Below, in pieces: positions 10,508-20,794 of a stretch of DNA of 64,000 bases. A program made the position numbers and the translations under genes. The DNA is from Tenrec ecaudatus (Eukaryota > Chordata > Mammalia > Afrosoricida > Tenrecidae): the NCBI RefSeq assembly GCF_050624435.1, contig NC_134531.1, positions 251,796,812-251,860,811 of the forward strand, read 5' to 3'. The notes beneath the pieces are model-generated. The model made no database searches. It was given only the letters and a program-made list of their open reading frames with translations, and had not been told where the DNA came from. Numbering within the stretch: position 1 is the stretch's first letter; each line of letters opens with the position of its first letter.

Positions 10508-10669
10508 CACTGAGCTCGGTAAAAGAGAGGGTAGTGAAACTAAAATGCAGGAAGATCCTCCATTCAGATAGATTGAGACACTGGCTGAAACAGGACAGGG
10601 CAGCATCATGTTTCACTCTGTTGTACACAGGGCCACGATGAGATGACGCCAACAGATGGCACCTAACAA
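10508..10669 (+). mobile_element. RTE/BovB-like LINE 3' end
   Basis: Sense fragment with the C-terminal coding remnant 'CTCGGTAAAAGAGAGGGTAG', 'AGATTGAGACACTGGCTG', 'CAGGACAGGGCAGCATC', 'TTCACTCTGTTGTACACAGG', and the tail 'GATGGCACCTAACAAG'. Its end abuts an antisense SINE. Confidence 0.75.
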
Positions 10670-10754
10670 GGCTGTTCTCCCAAGGAGCTGCCGGGGGAGT
10701 TCAAACCGCCAGCCTTCTGATGCGCAGCTGAGCGCTTCACCAGTGCACCACCAA
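10670..10754 (-). mobile_element. AfroSINE, head half
   Basis: Only the tRNA-like half is present, antisense: 'AAGGAGCTGCCGGGGGAGTTC', 'AAACCGCCAGCCTTCTGATG', 'CAGCTGAGCGCTTCACCAGTG'. It is fused at 10754 to the tail of the next SINE. Confidence 0.75.
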
Positions 10755-10951
10755 TCCCACTGCCACTGGAGTGGTTTCAACTCACAGCGACGCTCTAGGA
10801 CAGAGTAGAAGTGCCCCTGGGAGATTCTGAGGTTGTAGATATTTACAGGAGACTGTTCACCTTGCTCCCACACAGCAGCTGGTAGTTTCAAACTGCCAAC
10901 TTTGCTGTTAGCCGTCCAATCTGGAAATGACTACACCACCAGGGCTCTTTG
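10755..10951 (-). mobile_element. AfroSINE, full length
   Basis: Complete antisense copy, from 'CCCACTGCCACTGGAGTGG' and 'GACGCTCTAGGACAGAGTAG' through 'TAGATATTTACAGGAG' and 'GTAGTTTCAAACTGCCAAC' to 'CTACACCACCAGGGCTC' at the tRNA-like head. Confidence 0.9.
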
Positions 10952-11550
10952 ATTCTACCTAATCTGAATGTCAAAAAGCCTTGCCCTAGAGCTCATACCC
11001 TAAATTTGGATTCTAAACTAAGAGAGAATAAATTTCTATTTGTTAAAGTAAAAAGAAAGAACAGCGGTGTTTATAGGTCTGTAGAAATAATCACTACTGA
11101 ATATTTAGAGTCATGGATTTTCAGAAAGACAGAGACCTTTACAAGTGCTGAAAGAAACTGTGATCAACACTTTGCAATACATATATTGTAACAAAACAAT
11201 ACAAGCAAACTACCATTTCTGTTCAGTCAGGCAGCCCATCAACCACAAGGAACACAGAAAATGTTGGAGGTTACAAAACCATACAATGAAGGAAAAGAGA
11301 ACCTAGAAAGAAACTGTTAGCTAATTTGTTTTGTTTTGTTTTGGGGGGTTTTTAAGGCATCATTGTCTGCAAATTTTAGAAGTTCTCTGTTGAAGAGAAT
11401 TGAAGGTCAATACTAAAATTATTTTTAAACAACCTTGCATTAGTTATCCGGCAAACCATGTAGAGTTATCATAACCTGATATTGATCCAATTTTTTTCTT
11501 TATTTATTTTTTCTTTGGGTTTTCCCCCTTCCTTTTCTTACAGAAAAATC
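10952..11550. other. Unique DNA, no gene seen
   Basis: A/T-rich. The ORF at 10949-11191 has no recognisable domain and begins inside the SINE boundary. G- and T-runs near 11340 and 11490 are simple sequence. Confidence 0.35.
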
Positions 11551-11728
11551 ATAAACCCTGGTGGCACAGTGGGTTAGGCATAACTGAGAAGTTGGCAGTT
11601 CAAACCCACCAGTGGCTCTGAAAGAGAAAGCTGAGGCTGCCTGCTCCATAACGACTTGTCATTGAATGCTCAAGGGGCAATCTAGAACCTCTCTGAGTCA
11701 GAATTAACTTGGTCATTGTGAATGGAGT
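11551..11728 (+). mobile_element. AfroSINE
   Basis: Sense copy: 'ATAAACCCTGGTGGCACAGTG' head, 'GGCAGTTCAAACCCACCAG' box B, 'GCTGCCTGCTCCATAACGAC', 'CTGAGTCAGAATTAACTTGG' tail. It is followed by an exact 18-bp tandem duplication. Confidence 0.9.
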
Positions 11729-11759
11729 CAGTTCACACCCTGGAGTCAGTTCACACCCT
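11724..11759. repeat. Perfect 18-bp tandem duplication
   Basis: 'GGAGTCAGTTCACACCCT' occurs twice in a row (11724-11741 and 11742-11759), between a sense and an antisense SINE. It fits a target-site duplication with no insert or replication slippage. Confidence 0.9.
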
Positions 11760-11937
11760 CACTCACCACTGCCACGGAGTCAAGGCTGACTCATGACGAC
11801 CCCTTATGGATTTCTGAGACCACAGATCTTTACAGGAGCAGAAAGCCCAATCCCTCTCCCGTGGAGACCCTGGTGATTTCGAACTGGAGACCATTCAGAT
11901 GGCAGCCCAACACGTAACCACCATATCACCATGGCTC
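11760..11937 (-). mobile_element. AfroSINE
   Basis: Antisense copy: 'CACTGCCACGGAGTCAAGGC', 'GACTCATGACGACCCCTTAT', 'CTTTACAGGAGCAGAAAGCC', 'GATTTCGAACTGGAGACC', 'CATATCACCATGGCTCC'. It is inserted beside RTE sequence. Confidence 0.9.
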
Positions 11938-12445
11938 CAATACAACCCATAGCCACTCTGTGTACAACAAAACAGAACACCATCCAGTCCTGCACTATCC
12001 TCACAATTGTTCTTGGTTTGAGCCCATTGCTGCTGTCACTGTGTCAATCCATCTTGTCAGAGGCCTTCCCCTTTTTAGCTGCCCACCCCCCCCCCCCCTT
12101 TATCAGGCATGACACTCTTCTCCAGGAACTGGTCTCTTATGACAACAAGCCCAAAGTACGTGTTGACATCCTTGTGAGTATCCTGGATGTACTTAACCCA
12201 AAACAGATTTATTTGCTCTTTGGACAGTCCTTGGTATCTTCAGTATTGTTCATCAGCACCATAATTCCAATGTGTCTATTCTTCTTTGATCTTCCTTATT
12301 CAACACGCAACTTTCAAACACACAGGAGGTCACTGAAAATGCCATAGCTTGGTCAAGTGTACTTTAGTCCTCAAAGCAACATCCTGGCTTTTCAACACTT
12401 TAAAGAAGATGTATGCAGCAGATTTACCTTGTGCAGCAGATGGCA
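11938..12445 (-). mobile_element. RTE/BovB-like LINE fragment
   Basis: About 500 bases of the 3' coding part of an RTE LINE, antisense. Diagnostic blocks in order are 'TGTGTACAACAAAACAGAACA', 'TCCTGCACTATCCTCACAA', 'CTTCTCCAGGAACTGGTCTC', 'AGCCCAAAGTACGTG', 'TCTTCTTTGATCTTCCTTATTC', 'GCTTGGTCAAGTGTACTTTAG', 'TTTTCAACACTTTAAAGAAG'. These match the sense copy at 48496-49150. A C-run at 12088-12098 and frame breaks show decay. Confidence 0.8.
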
Positions 12446-12820
12446 GTGGGCAGGTTATATAAAATTTAAAAGCTAAAACCTCTCCAAGGATTGATAAAGA
12501 TATAAATCTGAGTTGGGTAAATTCCATATGTAGATTGCAGACAAATGTTTTATATCGCAAATTTACAGGCAAAGGGGTATTTCAAAGAATGCTTCCCTAA
12601 GAGTTTTTACTTGGCTGACTATGCTAAACATCCTCTTCAGAGAGAAGAAGTATAATATGATTTTTATTGGGTAAATATGTCTCACAGACTTCCTCAAGTT
12701 TAAAAGCATTTTATATAGCTAAGTAAAAGATATAGCAAGAAAGTTCTATTATAACAGTTACTTTGGCTTTTATGGTGATCTTAAAGTATTTTACCTTTAT
12801 TACTTTATATTTTTAAAATG
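12446..12820. other. Unique DNA, no gene seen
   Basis: A/T-rich sequence between an RTE and an L1 fragment. No repeat was recognised. Confidence 0.35.
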
Positions 12821-13875
12821 TAATTTTCCCACTTTCCACCCCACCGTCCCCCCACCCTCCAGATATCACCATTCTCACTGGTCCTAAAGGGATCATCTGT
12901 CCTGGATTCCCGGTGTTTACACTTCCTATTTGTACCAGTGTACATCCTCTGGTCCAGCCAGATTTGTAAGATAGAATTGGGATCATAATAGTGGTTGGGG
13001 AGGAAGCATTTAGGAGCTAGAAGAAAGTTGTATGTTTCATCATTGCTACACTGCACCCTAACTGACTCATCCTCTCCCCGTGACCCTTCTGTAAGGGGAT
13101 GTACATTTGCCTACAGATGGGCTTTGGGTCTCCACCCCGCACTCCCCCTCATTCACAATGATATGATTTTTTTCTTCTGATGATGCCTGATACCTGATCC
13201 CTTCGACACCTCGTGATCACACAGGTTGATGTGCTTCTTCCATGTGGGCTTTGTTGCTTCTCAGCTAGATGACTGCTTGTTCACCTTCAAGCCTTTAAGA
13301 CCCCAGATGCTATTTCATTTGATAGCCGAGCACCATCAGCTTTCTTCACCACATTTGCTTATGCACCCGCTTTGTCTTCAGCGATTGTGTCAGGAAGGTG
13401 AGCATCATGGAATGCCAGTTTAATAGAACTAAGTATTCTTGCATTGAAGGAGTGTATTTGAGTGGAGGCCCAATGTCCATCTGCTACCTTAACACTAAAG
13501 CTATAAATATATGCACATAGATCTATTTCTACATCCTCATATATAAATATATTTACATATGTATATGCCTGTATTTAGACCTCTATAAATGCCCCTTACC
13601 TCCTAGCTCTTTCCTATATTTTCTTTCATTTTCCTCTTGCCCCACTCTCATGTTCAGCTTCATTTGGGTATCAGTAATTCCTCTTGGTTACATTACCCTT
13701 GGTCATGCCTTACCAGGCCTGCTACAGCCTCCTCCCCACCTAGTTGGATCACTTGCTGTTCCTTGTCCCTGGATTTGTTGACTCCACTACCTTTTCTCCC
13801 CTTACCCCCTCTCCCATGTCCCCCCTGAACTGTCAGGCCTATTGTTTTCTCCTTGAGATTGTTCATCCAGCCTAT
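12821..13875 (-). mobile_element. L1 3' UTR fragment
   Basis: Antisense. It lacks the terminal 300 or so bases of the element and starts inside the pyrimidine tract ('CCCACTTTCCACCCCACC'). It then follows the canonical order to 'ATTGTTCATCCAGCCTATTC'. It keeps 'TTTCTTCACCACATTTGC', 'GGAATGCCAGTTTAATAGAA', and the A/T-rich block 13500-13580. Confidence 0.85.
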
Positions 13876-13970
13876 TCCACCCTGTGGAACGGATCTACTC
13901 TGAAACAGCTGTGATGACCCTGAGTTGGAATCCACTCAATTTCATTGCTTTTGTTTTTGTTTTAGTAACT
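13876..13970 (+). mobile_element. AfroSINE 3' half
   Basis: Sense tail half: 'GGATCTACTCTGAAACAGC', 'GATGACCCTGAGTTGGAATCC', 'ACTCAATTTCATTGC', then a TTTTG-rich end. The tRNA-like head is missing, being replaced or cut by the flanking L1. Confidence 0.65.
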
Positions 13971-14427
13971 ATAATGGCAAGAGGATCTAAACTCCAAAAG
14001 TTCTGAACCCAAATCTAGTGCATTTTCTATCATCCTAAATTCACAAGTTAAATAAAATAATTTCACCTATTTTAAGTTTCATTGTAAATTCTCATTATGG
14101 AGAAATTGTTTTCCTCCAACACAATAGAGAAAATAGAGGAGAGAGAAAGGGAGAAAAGTGGAAAGGGAATGAGGGAGGAAAAAAGGAAGGAAGGGAGGGG
14201 AGGATGTACGGGTTTTAGATTTCGGAGGACATTCTGCAAAACTTGAATTGCTCGAAGGAAGGGAAAGGGAAAGCCCCGCTCACAGGGGCCCTTTGAGTTC
14301 TCCCAGGGAACCTGTGCCTGTAGCTCCCCACTGTGCACAGCCACGCCCTACTATCACTGGTTTATCCCATTGTTATAATGAACACTTGCATCTTGGGATT
14401 ATCTTGTGACTTGAATAATGACAAACC
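13971..14427. other. Unique DNA with GA-rich run
   Basis: 14125-14215 is strongly purine-rich ('GAGGGAGGAAAAAAGG'-like). The antisense ORF at 14072-14344 is a consequence of that bias. No gene recognised. Confidence 0.4.
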
Positions 14428-14605
14428 TCACCGCCATTGAGTCAATGCTGATGCACAGTGAGTCCCTGTGGGTTCCTGAGTCTGTAACTGTTTACAGCAG
14501 TAGAAAGTTCAGTTGTTTGTCCATGAAGCTTTTGGTGGTTTCAAACTGCCAACAATATAGATCAGGGCCCAAAGCATAACCACTACACCACAAGGGTTCT
14601 TGAGT
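14428..14605 (-). mobile_element. AfroSINE
   Basis: Antisense copy: 'CACCGCCATTGAGTCAATGC', 'AGTGAGTCCCTGTGGGTTCC', 'CTGTTTACAGCAGTAGAAAG', 'GGTGGTTTCAAACTGCC', 'CACTACACCACAAGGGTTC'. Confidence 0.9.
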
Positions 14606-14976
14606 AATAGCAAGGTAGAAAAGCATGCTACTCCCCCCAAATGTGCATTCCAGTGTAACACTATGTAATCTGTGCTTCCTCAGCACAGGCAAGATGCCAT
14701 CAAGTGAGTCTGAATTGCTGTTAGCCTCCCTGCTGGTATCGCCCTTGACCAACCTTCTTTTTCTCGCTCTTCCTTGGAGTTAGTGAACTGGCTCTGCTGC
14801 TCCAGGGCACAGACCCTATTAGATATAGGGCCTCAGAGGCCATGTATGCCCATCTGGTTCCTTGAGTGACTGTGTGTATGGAGCAGAGACTTCCCTAAAT
14901 CATGCCCAGCTCTTCTCTATGGGCATGTAATGTGAGCAAGATTGGCCTATGGCGTCCAAGCATTAAGACATCAGCA
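14606..14976. other. Unique DNA, no gene seen
   Basis: Moderate GC, no repeat recognised, no convincing ORF. Confidence 0.35.
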
Positions 14977-15098
14977 TGGAGCCCTGGTGATGTGATGCTT
15001 AAATGCTTGACTGCTAACCGAAAGGTCAGCAGTTCAAACTCACCAGCATCTCCTCAAAGGAAAGACCTGGAAACCTGCTCATATAAAAATCACTGCCT
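14977..15098 (+). mobile_element. AfroSINE, 5' part (split by L1)
   Basis: Head and middle of a SINE: 'GGAGCCCTGGTGATGTGATG', 'GACTGCTAACCGAAAGGTCA', 'GCAGTTCAAACTCACCAGC', 'CTGCTCATATAAAAATCACTG'. It is interrupted at 15098 by an L1 and resumes at 15985. Confidence 0.9.
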
Positions 15099-15984
15099 AT
15101 TCCACAATGCTCACCTCCCCAACACAATCACTGAAGACAAAGTGGGTGAATAAGAAAATGTCGTGAAGAAAGCTGATAGAGCCTGGCTATCAAAAGATAC
15201 AGCATCTAGGGGCTTAAAGGCTTGAAGGTAAACAAGTGGCCATCTAGCTCAGAAGCACATGGAAGAAGCACACCTGCCTGTGTGATTATGAGGTGTTGAA
15301 GGGATCAGGTATCAGGCATCAAAGAACAAAGTATCATATCACTGTGAATAAGGGGGAGTGCAGAGTGGGGACCCAAGACCCATCTGTAGGCAACTGGACA
15401 TCTCCTTACAGAAGGGTTGCCAGGAGGAGACTAGCCAGTCAGGGTGCAGTATAGCAATGATGAAGCATACAACTTTCCTCTAGTTCCTAAATACTTCCTC
15501 CCCACCCCACTATCATGACCCCAATTCTACCTTAAAAATCTGCTTAGACCAGAGGATGTACACTGCTACAGAGAGGACCTGGAAACATAAGGAATCCAGG
15601 ACAGACGATCCCTTCAGGACCAGTGGTGAGAGTGGTGATACCAGGAGGGTAGAGGGAGGGTGGGTTTAAAAGGGGGAACCAATTACAAGGATCTACATAT
15701 AACCTCTTCCCTGGGGGACGGACAACAGAATAGTGGGTAAAGGGAGACGTCGGAAACATGTAAGATATGACAAAATAATAATTTATAAATTATCAAGGGT
15801 TCATGAGGGAGGGGGGAGCAGGGAGGGAGGGGACAAAAATGAGTCGTTGATGCCAGGGGCTTAAGTGGAGAGCAAATGTTTTGAGAACGATGAGGGTAAC
15901 AAATGTCCAAATGTGCTTTACACAATTGATGTCTGTATGGATTGTGGTAAGGGTGGTATGAGCCCCCAATAAAACGGTTAAAGA
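15099..15984 (+). mobile_element. L1 3' UTR inserted in a SINE
   Basis: 5'-truncated sense L1 that starts near 'CACAATGCTCACCTCCCC' and ends 'ATGAGCCCCCAATAAAACGG' plus a short A-rich tail. It is flanked by near-identical 14-bp copies, 15085-15098 'AAAAATCACTGCCT' and 15985-15998 'AAAAATCCCTGCCT', which fits a target-site duplication. It has small internal deletions relative to 56387-57143. Confidence 0.9.
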
Positions 15985-16078
15985 AAAAATCCCTGCCTGA
16001 TAAACCTGAAAGGGCAGTTCTATTGTATCACATAGGATTGCTATGAGTCAGAATCCACCAGATGGCACACAACAATGG
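15985..16078 (+). mobile_element. AfroSINE, 3' part (split by L1)
   Basis: Continuation of the SINE from 14977: 'AAGGGCAGTTCTATTGTATC', 'GGATTGCTATGAGTCAGAATC', ending 'GGCACACAACAATGG'. Together the two parts make a normal-length element. Confidence 0.9.
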
Positions 16079-16900
16079 TAATGTTACTGGCTGCCAACTT
16101 TAATTATCCTAGTCCTGAAGCTCGTGCCTGAGAGTGGGATGCTAGGATATATATATCCGAAAAGATGTGGTTTTGCAAAGAAACTGATATAAAAGACTGA
16201 AAAGATATTGTTTCACAGCGATAAAATGTTTGGTAAAACTATCACACACAGTATCTTGGAAGGCAGTTCACATTGATTTTGAGCCAGGAGTTTTAGAGGA
16301 AAAGGATGGAAAACAGAGCTTTTGTACTGTTCGGTTTGCAAGGCGTTGCCAAAATAAATGAATTTAGAAGATTTGGCCTTTTGGAAGCAGGATGAAAGAG
16401 AAAAGATAAGGAAAAACAGAAAATCGGGGTCCTCCTGGGTCAGAAAGTCAACTGCTTCTCCACCCCAAAAATTTAAAATGGGACTTAAAGTACTTTGAGT
16501 GAGCATTGAATAAAGCCTTCAGGAGATTAGTGCTTCTAGGCAAAAATCAGATTAAGCATATCACCTTCCAATTTCAGCTCAAAAATCCCAGCGTTGTCTA
16601 CAGAAAGCGAAGTATGAGGAGAAAGATGAACAGTTATAAAGCAATCTGAGAAGAAGGTCTGTAAATAACTTTTAATGTGGCTACTGGTCTATGAGGTTTA
16701 TTCAAAATAAACAAATCCAGAGCTTTCTAAAATGTTAAGGGAATGAATAGCCAAAGAAACAGGAACTTTGACCAAAATATTTTTAAGAGGTATTTGGCTT
16801 AAGACAACTCTTAGACCCCCAAAGATTGATCAAACTGGGCTCAGAAAGCAATATAGACTGCCAGGAGGGTCTGTGACCCCAATGCCCACTTCAGCTTGTC

Positions 16901-17353
16901 CTAAAGAAGAGTGAGAGACTGGTCTACCTTGCAAAGATCTGTAAACAAAAAGCTTCCCCCAAGGAACCCACTTTTTCCCTCTGACAATTTGAAATAAGAC
17001 GTGAGCATCTCTGTAAAGTCTGTAAAGATGAGATTCTGCAGGAATACAAACAAATCCGCAATGTCAGGCAGTCGGAGCAACAGACTGTGGTGAAATGCAC
17101 ACGCAGTCAGACTATACAAAGGGGTGGGCTGAAGCCAGCAAGACAGGTATCCTGAGCTTTCTCGTACATTGTGTACCAGGTTCGAGCTCCAGCGATGACT
17201 GCTATACACTTTTTGCAGCTGGCTTGATTCACATTTCAGTTCTGATTCTGCATCCGGAGAGTATTTAAACATGTCTGAAGGTCCACTTTTAGACAGCACG
17301 AAAGGACTTAAAACGCTCAGGTTGCCACAAGCCCTCCCTTCTTCCCTGTTCAT
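16901..17353 (-). CDS. Unassigned 150-codon antisense ORF
   Basis: Open for 150 codons from an ATG in repeat-free sequence. The predicted product is rich in Ser and Leu, has a hydrophobic run around residues 100-120 (LPDIADLFVFLQNLIF), and shows no domain that I recognise. There is no evident splice structure, Kozak context or polyadenylation signal linked to it. It may be a chance ORF or part of an exon. Confidence 0.15.
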   Translation of the reverse strand: MNREEGRACGNLSVLSPFVLSKSGPSDMFKYSPDAESELKCESSQLQKVYSSHRWSSNLVHNVRESSGYLSCWLQPTPLYSLTACAFHHSLLLRLPDIADLFVFLQNLIFTDFTEMLTSYFKLSEGKSGFLGGSFLFTDLCKVDQSLTLL

Positions 17354-17760
17354 CCAATAAGCAGCGGTGCTCTACTATGATTTTCCAAATCCCTGGAGCA
17401 ACATGCAATGGCTCTCAACAAACGGCATTTCCCACGCACCGTTCAGCAAGCCGTGTGGTGCGAATGTGTGTCTGTGCATGCTAAGTTATTACAGAGAGCA
17501 GAATCACAACCAAATGGATTAAGGAGGCTGTCCCGCCCCACAGTTTACTCCTTGGGGCTTAGAGCTGCCACAGTCCAGTGCCTGGTGTGTATCTCTGTTC
17601 ACCCCTTTCCAAATCAGAGTCTGTGCCACTGTCATCCTGCCCCTTTTATCCCCTGTGGTCCAATGAGGAGTGGCAGAGAGGGGGAAAGGCTTGTCTTTGT
17701 GGTTCTTAAGGCTCCAGACAAGAGGATCCCCATCTGCACCTGCGGCAGTTTGTGTCAGTA

Positions 17761-17763
<3 letters not shown>

Positions 17764-17798
<35 letters not shown>
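17764..17798 (+). repeat. (CA)n microsatellite
   Basis: About 17 uninterrupted CA units. Confidence 0.97.
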
Positions 17799-17800
<2 letters not shown>

Positions 17801-18059
17801 AGATGAAAAAGGAAGAACAATGTGCTTCATGCATTCAATGTTTTGAGATCTTCCATTTTTAGAAAGCCTAAGGGTTTTGATATTTAATAATTTTATTGGA
17901 TTTTAGGAGGGATTTAGAGATGGTAGGGAACGAATGTGGATAATCCCTAACTTTGCATTCCTGGCTGGTAATAAAATATTGTGTACAATAAAAGCTCGTA
18001 GTTTACATCTCTGCCTATTAAATGCATGCGCCCCAAGTTCTTAAACCCTTCTGGTAATG

Positions 18060-18215
18060 AGTAGGGCTTCTTGAGTGATACAAGTAGTGAGACGTTAGCC
18101 TCAAAGTCACGAGGTTGCTCGTTGGACCCCACCAGAGGCAGACACCTCAAAAGCAAGACCGGGCTATCTGCTTTCAAAACGGCAGAGGTAATCACAAGAC
18201 AACGATGGAAGAAGC
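18060..18215 (+). mobile_element. Degenerate AfroSINE
   Basis: Diverged sense copy. 'ACAAGTAGTGAGACGTTAGCC' stands for the box A region, 'CGTTGGACCCCACCAGAGGC' for box B, and 'GGGCTATCTGCTTTCAAAAC' for the body. The tail is poorly preserved. Confidence 0.6.
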
Positions 18216-18377
18216 CCATTACGACAAGGACAAACACCAAGACAAAGACAGGCATCTGGTCCGGGTCATGTCACCACTTAATCTAGTCTCCCAAACAGGG
18301 TGGTGGTGTGTCTGTCTAAGGCTCATGATCCATTTCAGGAAAAAAACAAAACAAACTCATTCTCTTCCCCTGTGGGT

Positions 18378-18495
18378 TTCCAAGATTGTTTACAGGAGTC
18401 AAACGCCCAGCCTCCTCCCTCAGAGTTAGTTGCTGGGGGTTCTACCGCACAGATCACAGCCCAGTGCATAACCACTACACCACCAGTGCGCCTTA
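18378..18495 (-). mobile_element. AfroSINE, partial
   Basis: Antisense middle and head: 'TGTGGGTTTCCAAGATTG', 'GTTTACAGGAGTCAAACGCC', 'CAGCCCAGTGCATAACCAC', 'TACACCACCAGTGCGCC'. Confidence 0.8.
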
Positions 18496-19622
18496 TGTTC
18501 CAGTTATCACTCCTTTATTTGTACATCTTTAAAAAACAACCTTTTTCAGGAGACTTCACGTCAGCTGGAGTCAGTTTGATCTAGTGTGGGGAAAGAGATG
18601 CGACCAAATTCTTCCTGCTACATAGCATTGTCCTCTCATCACCCCAAATTAAAGGACACTCCTATAAAGGTGATCAGTTCATCTCAATGGGAATTCATGA
18701 CCAAGAGGAGAGGGGATCTATCTGTCCCTGAGAAGGTGATTTCACTTGTGTTGGTGGGTAAACCAAAGATGGGCAAGCTGTCCTTGGGGAAAACACTTAG
18801 CACTACTTACATAGACTTCCATTGGGAGAATCGGGTCAACTTTTTCTTGTTAATCATATTTTTTTTTAATTTTCAGTCCTCAGTGACCCTGGCTGCCTGC
18901 TAAGGCTACATGGATTTTCTATTTAGTCTTTTGAAGGTGTGCAGCATCCTTCACAGACCACATCAGAATTCTGTAATTTGGAAACACCACCAAGGGAACT
19001 GGACTTTACCTTAAACACACCGGTTGTACTTCAAAGGAACGGAAATACTCCTTTGGACTTAAGGCGGAAACACCCTGGAATAAAAAGCAGAAGACTTCTC
19101 TTCCAAGGTCATGGATCTAGAAGTCAAATAGCTTGCTTTTGAACTTGCCCAATAATTGGCAACTCAAGACTACTATACATTTTGTATGTTAATACTTTCT
19201 TTGCTTTTTGTGACATGTTTTAGTCCTGAAGCCATCATTTGCCTTAATAAATAAGCATTATTGAAATTTCTGACTTGTGTGTAGTCCTCTTTGCTTTCTT
19301 AAAAAGTGTTTACTTACTTTAGTTTTAAATCTGTGTAAATAAACATCCATATATTTTCATCTAAAAAGCTTTCCTACATATGTATATTTTCCTTTTCTTT
19401 ATTTTCTTTTATTTCCTTTAAAACATATATATTTTAAGTGGTACTTTAAAATCTATACCATTAGCTAGATTAACGACACTTTTATTAGAATTACCAAATG
19501 TCTCAAGAAGATTACTTAAATTATTTCTCAACAAGCTGATGATGCTGCCTTTAATTGGACCAGGGATATATATGAACCAGATATACAAATAGATTTTGAG
19601 CTTGCACTTAATCATAAGGCCT
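18496..19622. other. Unique DNA with short ORFs and AATAAA
   Basis: No transposon recognised. It contains a 105-codon ORF (18586-18903), then a 67-codon ORF (18939-19142) followed within about 110 bases by AATAAA at 19246-19251. See the separate ORF entry. 19380-19440 is T-rich. Confidence 0.4.
18939..19142 (+). CDS. Unassigned ORF upstream of AATAAA
   Basis: 67 codons ending in TGA. The product is Pro/Thr-rich at first (ETPPRELDFTLNTP), then basic (LRRKHPGIKSRRLLF). The 3' flank is A/T-rich and has an AATAAA hexamer at 19246. The composition looks like the C-terminus and 3' UTR of a real mRNA, so it may be a last exon or an old retrocopy. I cannot name a parent gene, and there is no A-tail or target duplication to prove retroposition. 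Confidence 0.2.
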   Translation: MQHPSQTTSEFCNLETPPRELDFTLNTPVVLQRNGNTPLDLRRKHPGIKSRRLLFQGHGSRSQIACF

Positions 19623-19631
19623 AACCTAATT

Positions 19632-20546
19632 CTTTTTTTTAATCATTTTATTTGGGACTTGTACAACTTTTATCACAATCCATACATCCATCTAATGTGT
19701 AAAGCGCATTTGTACATTTGTTGTCATCAACCTCTCAAAACATTTGCTTTCTACTTGAGCCCTTGTTATCAGCTTCTTGTTTTCCCCGTGCCTCTCTACC
19801 ACCCTCTCCCTCATGAATCCTTGATAATTTATAAATTATTATAATTTTATCATGTCTTAGACTGTCCAACATCTCCTTTCACCCACTCTTCTGTTGTCCA
19901 TCCCCCAGGGAGGAGGTTATATGTAGATCCTGGTAATCGGTTCCCCTTTTCCACCCCACCTTCCCTCCTCCATCCAGATATTGCCACTCTTTCCACTGGT
20001 CCTGAAGGGATCATATGTCCTGGATTCCCTGTTCTTCCTGTTCCTGTCTGTACCAGTGTACATCCTCTGGTCTAGCTGGATTTGTAAGGTAGATCTGGGA
20101 TCATGATAGTGAGTAGGGAGGAAGCATTTAAGAACTAGAGGAAAGTTGTATGTTTCAGCATTGCTACACTGCAACCTTCTATAAGGGGATGTCCAATTGC
20201 TTACAAGATGGGCTTTGGATCCCCACTCTGCACTCCCTCTAATTCACAGTGATATGACTTTTTGTTCTTTGATGCCTGATCCCTGATCACTTCAACACAT
20301 TGTGATCGTACAGGCTGGTGTGCTTCTTCCATGTGGGCTTTGATGCTTGTGAGGTAGATGGCCGCTTGTTTACCTTCAAGCTTTTAAGGCCCAAGATGCT
20401 ATATCTTTTGATAGCCGGGCACCATCTGCTTTCTTCACCACATTTGCTTATGCACCCATTTGTCTTCAGGGATCATATTGGGAAGGTGAGCACACAATGA
20501 TATGATTTTTTGTTTTTTGATGCCTGATACCTGATCCCTACAAACG
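19632..20546 (-). mobile_element. L1 3' UTR copy with short TSD
   Basis: Antisense, from the polyA end (T-run at 19632) through all the usual blocks to 'ATATTGGGAAGGTGAGCA', then a second short copy of the 'GATATGATTTTTTG..GATACCTGATCCCT' block (20503-20538). It is flanked by 'AACCTAATT' at 19623-19631 and 20547-20555, a plausible short target-site duplication. Confidence 0.85.
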
Positions 20547-20555
20547 AACCTAATT

Positions 20556-20794
20556 TTTACCATGTGGCCTTGTTCAATACTTGTTCCAATGAACTAATCA
20601 CTGGATATGTGGGCATTATAGAAAAGTATAGTGAAGAAATCAGACAATGCCCAAGTATGAGAAAGAATAATGTATAAGGACTTAAAGGCTTGTCTTGAAA
20701 CAAGCAGTCAAAAAAAAAAAAACAAAAAACAAGCAGTCATCTAAGTGAAGTGTAAGCTATGTCAAAAAAAAAAAAAGAAGCGGCATGCTGGCCC
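20556..20794. other. Degenerate L1-like DNA with A-runs
   Basis: Remnants resembling the sense L1 3' UTR ('GTGAAGAAATCAGACAATG', 'GACTTAAAGGCTTG', 'AAACAAGCAGTCATCTAAG') are interrupted by poly(A) runs at 20709-20720 and 20764-20776. The 11-bp piece 'AACAAGCAGTC' flanks the first A-run on both sides. Confidence 0.5.

Larger units (their letters stand above)
16079..18059. other. Unique DNA, least repetitive stretch
   Basis: No transposon recognised apart from the CA repeat at 17764-17798. It holds a 150-codon antisense ORF (16901-17353) and a 132-codon sense ORF (17408-17806) that ends in the CA repeat. GC is higher around 17100-17700 than in flanking DNA. I cannot assign either ORF. Confidence 0.4.

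Noticed and set aside
14977-15070. tRNA gene-like heads with A and B boxes
   Set aside because: The same head recurs dozens of times joined to the SINE body, and no clover-leaf with an intact acceptor stem was evident, so no tRNA gene is called.
17408-17830. 132-codon sense and 103-codon antisense ORFs
   Set aside because: Both run through the CA repeat and show no recognisable domain. They overlap each other in a manner typical of chance ORFs.
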